From the NCBI GenBank assembly GCA_000720845.1, contig JODU01000061.1, forward strand, positions 1-6,445: a DNA stretch of 6,445 nt. The letters are read 5' to 3'. Origin of the DNA: Kitasatospora aureofaciens (GTDB taxonomy: Bacteria > Actinomycetota > Actinomycetes > Streptomycetales > Streptomycetaceae). Within the stretch, counting starts at the first letter, position 1; every line of letters begins with the position of its first letter. Under the pieces are notes generated by a model. The model did not search any database. It was given only the letters and a program-made list of their open reading frames with translations, and was not told the origin of the DNA. Of the stretch, positions 4,601 through 6,445 are shown piece after piece. Both the position numbers and the translations under genes were made by a program.

Positions 4601-6445
4601 CTCGTCAGCCGTATCCGCTCGGCGCTCGGTGCCGAGATGGCCATCCGGCAGCTCTTCGAGACCCCCACCGTGGCCGGGCTGTCCGGAGCCCTCGACACCG
4701 GCAACGGCGCCGCACGCACGCCGGTCACCGCCGTGCTCCCGCGCCCCGAGCGACTGCCCCTGTCCCACGCCCAGCGCCGGCTGTGGTTCCTGCACCGCTT
4801 CGAGGGCCCCAGCGCCGCCTACAACTCCCCCGTCGCCCTCCGCCTGTCCGGGACCCTCGACCGTGCGGCGCTGGAGAACGCCCTCGCCGACCTGACCGCA
4901 CGGCACGAAACCCTCCGCACGGTCCTCGCCGAGGACGCCGAGGGACCCCATCAGGTCGTGCTCGACGAGGTGCGTCCGTACCTCGCCGTCGTGTCCAGCG
5001 ACGCCACCCGACTGGCCGCCGATCTCTCCGAGGCTGCGGGCCACGCCTTCGACCTGGCCTGCGAACCGCCCCTGCGGGCCACCCTGTTCGAGGTCGACGA
5101 CGACGAGCACGTCCTGCTGCTCCTCACCCACCACGTGGCGACCGACGCATGGTCCCGGGCCCCGCTGGCCCGTGACCTGACGGCGGCGTACGCGGCCCGG
5201 GTGCGGGGTGCTGCCCCGCAGTGGGCACCGCTGCCGGTGCAGTACGCCGACTACAGCATCTGGCAGCAGGTCGTCCTGGGCTCCGAGGACGACCCGGACA
5301 GCGAGGCCGGCCGGCAACTCGACTACTGGGGGAAGACGCTGGCGGGCCTTCCCCAGGAACTGTCCCTGCCCTTCGACCGCCCCAGGCCGGCCGTGGCCTC
5401 CCATCGCGGTGACGTCGTCACCTTCGAGCTGCCGCCGGAACTCCACGACCGTCTGACCCGCGTGGCCCGTGACAGCCGCACGAGCCTGTTCATGGTGCTC
5501 CAGGCGAGCCTGGCCACGCTGCTGTCCCGGCTGGGCGCGGGCACGGACATCCCGCTGGGCACCCCGATCGCCGGCCGCACCGACGACGCGCTGGACGACC
5601 TGGTCGGCTTCTTCGTGAACACGCTGGTGCTGCGCACCGACGTCTCCGGGGACCCCACCTTCGCGGAGCTGCTGGAGCGGGTGCGGACGGCCGACCTCGC
5701 CGCCTACGCCCACCAGGACATGCCGTTCGAGCGGCTGGTCGAGGCCGTCAACCCAGAACGCTCGCTGTCCCGGCATCCCCTCTTCCAGACGATGCTGAAC
5801 CTCAACAACGCCGGTCCGGTGGAGGCTCTCGACGAGATCGCCAAGCTCCCCGGCCTGACCGTGCACCACGAACCCGTGGAGACCCACCGGGTCAAGTTCG
5901 ACCTGGGTTTCTCCTTCGCCGAGTCCCACAGCACGACCGGCACGCCGGGCGGTCTGCGCGGCGCCCTCCAGTACAGCACCGACGTCTTCGACCGGTCGAC
6001 CGCCGAATCGCTCGTGCAGCGGATGGTGAAGGTGCTGGAGTGGGTCGTGGCCAGTGGCAACGGCTCCCGGGTTTCCGAGGTGGAGGTGTTGGAGGAGGCC
6101 GAGCGGGAGCGGATCCTGTCGGGCTGGCAGGGGGCAACACGTACTCTGCGCGGGGCGTCGCTGCCCCAGCTCATCACCGAGCAGGCCCAACGGACACCGG
6201 ACGCGGTGGCCGTGGAATGCGGCGGCCGGACGCTGACTTATGGCGAGCTGGACGTCTGGTCCGCCCGGACCGCCGGATGGCTGCACAGCCAGGGCGTGGG
6301 CCGGGGCACGTTCGTCGCGGTGAAACTGGCCCGCTCGGTCGAACTGATCGTGGCCCTCCTCGCCGTCACCAAGGCCGGCGCCGCCTACGTCCCCGTCGAC
6401 CCCGAATACCCCGCAGAGCGCGTCGCGCACATCCTCACCGACGCC
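1598..6445 (+). CDS. NRPS subunit, docking-C-A(Asp)-T-C-A..., 3' partial
   Basis: Large multidomain non-ribosomal peptide synthetase starting at GTG 1598 and open to the right edge (1616 codons, no stop). The order is docking segment (1-8), DCL-type condensation domain (about 9-428), adenylation domain (464-948), carrier domain (964-1032), LCL-type condensation domain (1052-1487) and the start of a second adenylation domain (1521-1616). It takes the D-configured peptide from the preceding subunit, adds what is probably L-Asp, then condenses that onto the residue of module 2. There is no methyltransferase insertion between A8 and A9 of module 1 and no E domain after its carrier, so the residue should be neither N-methylated nor epimerized by this module. 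No in-frame TTA codon is present, so the visible part carries no bldA-type leucine control. Resemblance to the second subunit of calcium-dependent lipopeptide synthetases is possible but unproven, so I give no gene symbol. Confidence 0.96.
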   Translation, partial: MSRTARKIEDILPLAPLQEGLLFHSVYDEGELDPYVVQMSFDIDGALDTAVLRTAAEKLLARHANLRVAFRQRKSGDWAQLVMREVPLPWTERDLSTLPEAERADAAAGLIAAERATRFDVTRPPLLRFTLLRLGAARHRLVLTNHHLLLDGWSLPVLMGDLFALYDAAGDDSALPRVRPYRDYLTWLEGQDRDAARDAWRDTFADLVEPTLVAPGADRAAVAGAEVRAELPREETAALTELARGRGLTLSTVVQSAWAIALSKHLGRDDIVFGTTVSGRPPEIDGVERMVGLFINTLPSRVRLRAAEPLAGLVARVQREQAALTPHQHLGLAEIQRTVGHGELFDTSMVFQNYPVNRSGTAGTGIGAAISLAPGKNREATHYPLLLIAAARDSMTFRLNHRPDLFDAASAQRILDRFVRVLRALVTDPEQPVGRLDLLTDRERDSVLREWNDTAHDVPDATVLDLFRAQADRTPQTPAVTSADRTLTYAELDARSSRLAHLLAEHGAAPERFVAIALPRNCDTVVALLAVLKTGAAYLPVDPDYPAERIAFMLEDTEPALLLTTRELAPGLPDSGAPRLLLDDPAHTGDLAARPATAPTVPVPPGLPAYVIYTSGSTGRPKGVVIEHRSLGAYLQWARNAYPAMTGTSLLHSPISFDLTVTALYTTLVSGGLVRVADLDERAAEGPGATFLKGTPSVLALLEALPAEASPSELIMLGGELLLGEVADRWRARRPDADVLNVYGATEATVNSVQYRIPTGAPAPAGPVPVGRPFWNTQVYVLDSGLRPVPPGVPGEAYIAGTGLARGYWRRAGLTSERFVANPYGPPGSRMYRTGDVLRWNHDGRLEFVGRGDGQVKLRGYRIELGEIEAVLAGHEGVTQAAVLLREDQPGDKRLVAYAATAGASVAAESLRALATDRLPDYMVPSAFVVLDSFPLTPNGKLDRRALPAPDYGPQAGGGRAPRSPREDILCTLFAEVLGVGSVTIDDDFFALGGHSLLATKLVSRIRSALGAEMAIRQLFETPTVAGLSGALDTGNGAARTPVTAVLPRPERLPLSHAQRRLWFLHRFEGPSAAYNSPVALRLSGTLDRAALENALADLTARHETLRTVLAEDAEGPHQVVLDEVRPYLAVVSSDATRLAADLSEAAGHAFDLACEPPLRATLFEVDDDEHVLLLLTHHVATDAWSRAPLARDLTAAYAARVRGAAPQWAPLPVQYADYSIWQQVVLGSEDDPDSEAGRQLDYWGKTLAGLPQELSLPFDRPRPAVASHRGDVVTFELPPELHDRLTRVARDSRTSLFMVLQASLATLLSRLGAGTDIPLGTPIAGRTDDALDDLVGFFVNTLVLRTDVSGDPTFAELLERVRTADLAAYAHQDMPFERLVEAVNPERSLSRHPLFQTMLNLNNAGPVEALDEIAKLPGLTVHHEPVETHRVKFDLGFSFAESHSTTGTPGGLRGALQYSTDVFDRSTAESLVQRMVKVLEWVVASGNGSRVSEVEVLEEAERERILSGWQGATRTLRGASLPQLITEQAQRTPDAVAVECGGRTLTYGELDVWSARTAGWLHSQGVGRGTFVAVKLARSVELIVALLAVTKAGAAYVPVDPEYPAERVAHILTDA
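1622..2881 (+). other. Condensation domain of module 1, DCL type
   Basis: The opening motif is ILPLAPLQEGLLFHS, close to the SPMQEGMLFH form that marks DCL domains, which accept a D-residue donor and an L-residue acceptor. LCL domains instead open with LSxAQRRLWFL. The catalytic core HHLLLDGWS has HHLLLDG at residues 146-152 (bases 2033-2053) with both histidines, the Asp and the Gly intact. Later motifs are TTVSGRPPEIDGVERMVG followed by LFINTLP, and HLGLAEIQ followed by FDTSMVFQNYP, again DCL-like. The domain forms the peptide bond between the upstream D-Xaa and the residue loaded by the following A domain. The subtype agrees independently with the E domain ending the previous protein, so the two genes are very probably consecutive in the assembly line. 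A starter C domain accepting a fatty acid is unlikely given the motifs and the upstream subunit. Confidence 0.93.
2987..4441 (+). other. Adenylation domain of module 1, predicted aspartate
   Basis: Activates an amino acid as its acyl-AMP and loads it on the following carrier. Core motifs run in order: A1 LTYAELDARSSRLA, A2 KTGAAYLPVDPDYP, A3 YTSGSTGRPKG (613-623, bases 3434-3466), A4 SFDLT, A5 NVYGATEATV, A6 GEAYIAGTGLARGYW, A7 YRTGD, A8 with QVKLRGYRIELGEIE, and A10 NGKLD with Lys941. Hand alignment to the PheA pocket gives D658, L659, T662, K693, M716, G718, V742, V750, N751 and K941, code DLTKMGVVNK. DLTK-x-G is the known Asp/Asn group, and actinobacterial Asp domains often read close to DLTKLGAVNK, so Asp is the best call. 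Asn or a 3-substituted Asp is the alternative. Met at pocket position 299 and Val at 322 are less usual. A5 has YGATE rather than YGPTE. The stretch between A4 and the Lys is about eight residues shorter than in PheA. Confidence 0.92.
4487..4693 (+). other. Peptidyl carrier (thiolation) domain of module 1
   Basis: A ~70-residue four-helix carrier segment opening with SPREDILCTLFAEVLG and closing with ETPTVAGLSGAL. The phosphopantetheine site is LGGHSL (bases 4571-4588) with Ser996 at 4583-4585, preceded by DDDFFA as usual. After priming by a phosphopantetheinyl transferase it holds the activated Asp and then the extended peptide. LGGHSL is the standard form for carriers followed by a C domain; carriers feeding an E domain more often read GGDSI or GGHSI, which fits the absence of an E domain here. 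A linker of only about 19 residues separates it from the next condensation domain. Confidence 0.95.
4751..6058 (+). other. Condensation domain of module 2, LCL type, with HHxxxDA core
   Basis: It opens with LPLSHAQRRLWFLHRF (from residue 1053), the LCL signature for an L-configured donor. RHETLR, QYADYSIWQ, GTPIAGRTDD, VGFFVNTLVLR, AHQDMPFERLVE and SLSRHPLFQTM follow in the usual order, so the domain is complete. The core motif reads HHVATDAWS, with HHVATDA at 1178-1184 (bases 5129-5149). Both histidines and the Asp are kept, but the Gly after the Asp is Ala. Related actinobacterial domains also vary at this Gly, so I infer it is still active. It would join the module 1 carrier-bound chain, ending in L-Asp, to the residue loaded by the next A domain. 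The LCL type matches the lack of an E domain in module 1. Confidence 0.93.
6158..6445 (+). other. Adenylation domain of module 2, N-terminal fragment
   Basis: The first ~96 residues of a second A domain, cut by the window edge. Visible are the entry helix LPQLITEQAQRTPDAVAV, A1 as LTYGELDVWSARTAGWL and A2 as TKAGAAYVPVDPEYPAERV. No pocket-lining residues are reached, so substrate specificity cannot be assigned. Its sequence is clearly different from the first A domain even in shared motifs (AGAAYVPVDPEYP against TGAAYLPVDPDYP, with many synonymous changes), so it is not a recent duplicate. The linker before it (EVEVLEEAERERILSGWQ) is a normal C-to-A connector. Confidence 0.93.

Noticed and set aside
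6040..6160. A possible module-swap boundary in the C-A linker, where codons look slightly less biased (TTG, ACT, GTT).
   Set aside because: The impression rests on a few codons. Without codon statistics or a recombination test against homologues it cannot be told from ordinary variation.
2495..6430. A 1311-codon open frame on the minus strand through most of the second NRPS gene.
   Set aside because: It is in exact codon register with the sense gene, so antisense stops would need sense TTA, CTA or TCA codons, which are very rare in this G+C-rich gene (its stop is a sense TCA at 2495-2497). Its translation is Gly/Val/Gln/Glu-rich with no domain, as expected of a shadow.

Overview
The window is wholly coding, very G+C-rich DNA with strong G/C bias at third codon positions and two co-directional plus-strand genes. 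Base composition, codon use and protein style point to Streptomyces or a related actinomycete. It is an internal piece of a non-ribosomal peptide synthetase (NRPS) cluster and contains a junction between two assembly-line subunits.

Positions 1-1601 hold the 3' end of an upstream NRPS gene: the last residues of a carrier domain, a complete epimerization (E) domain and a very acidic C-terminal docking tail. The next NRPS gene starts at a GTG at 1598, overlapping the previous stop codon by 4 bases (GTGA). It runs off the right edge with 1616 codons visible. Its order is short docking segment, C (1622-2881), A (2987-4441), T (4487-4693), C (4751-6058) and the first ~96 residues of a second A domain (6158-6445). 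No frameshift or internal stop was seen.

The parts fit together functionally. The upstream subunit epimerizes its last residue and presents a D-configured peptidyl thioester. The first C domain of the downstream subunit looks like the DCL type that accepts such a donor. The first A domain has the ten-residue code DLTKMGVVNK, which best fits aspartate. No E domain follows in that module, and the next C domain looks like the LCL type, so the predicted local peptide is ...D-Xaa - L-Asp - Yaa.... Yaa cannot be predicted because the second A domain is cut before its pocket.

An E-terminated subunit followed by one opening with an Asp module resembles the CdaPS1/CdaPS2 junction of calcium-dependent lipopeptide synthetases. 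That is a hypothesis from memory of the family. There is no thioesterase, MbtH, transporter, regulator, RNA gene, mobile element, repeat array or intergenic gap over 300 bases here. The window is a well-formed NRPS segment and I see no wholly new system; the points of interest are the docking junction, the Asp pocket variants and an altered C-domain core motif.
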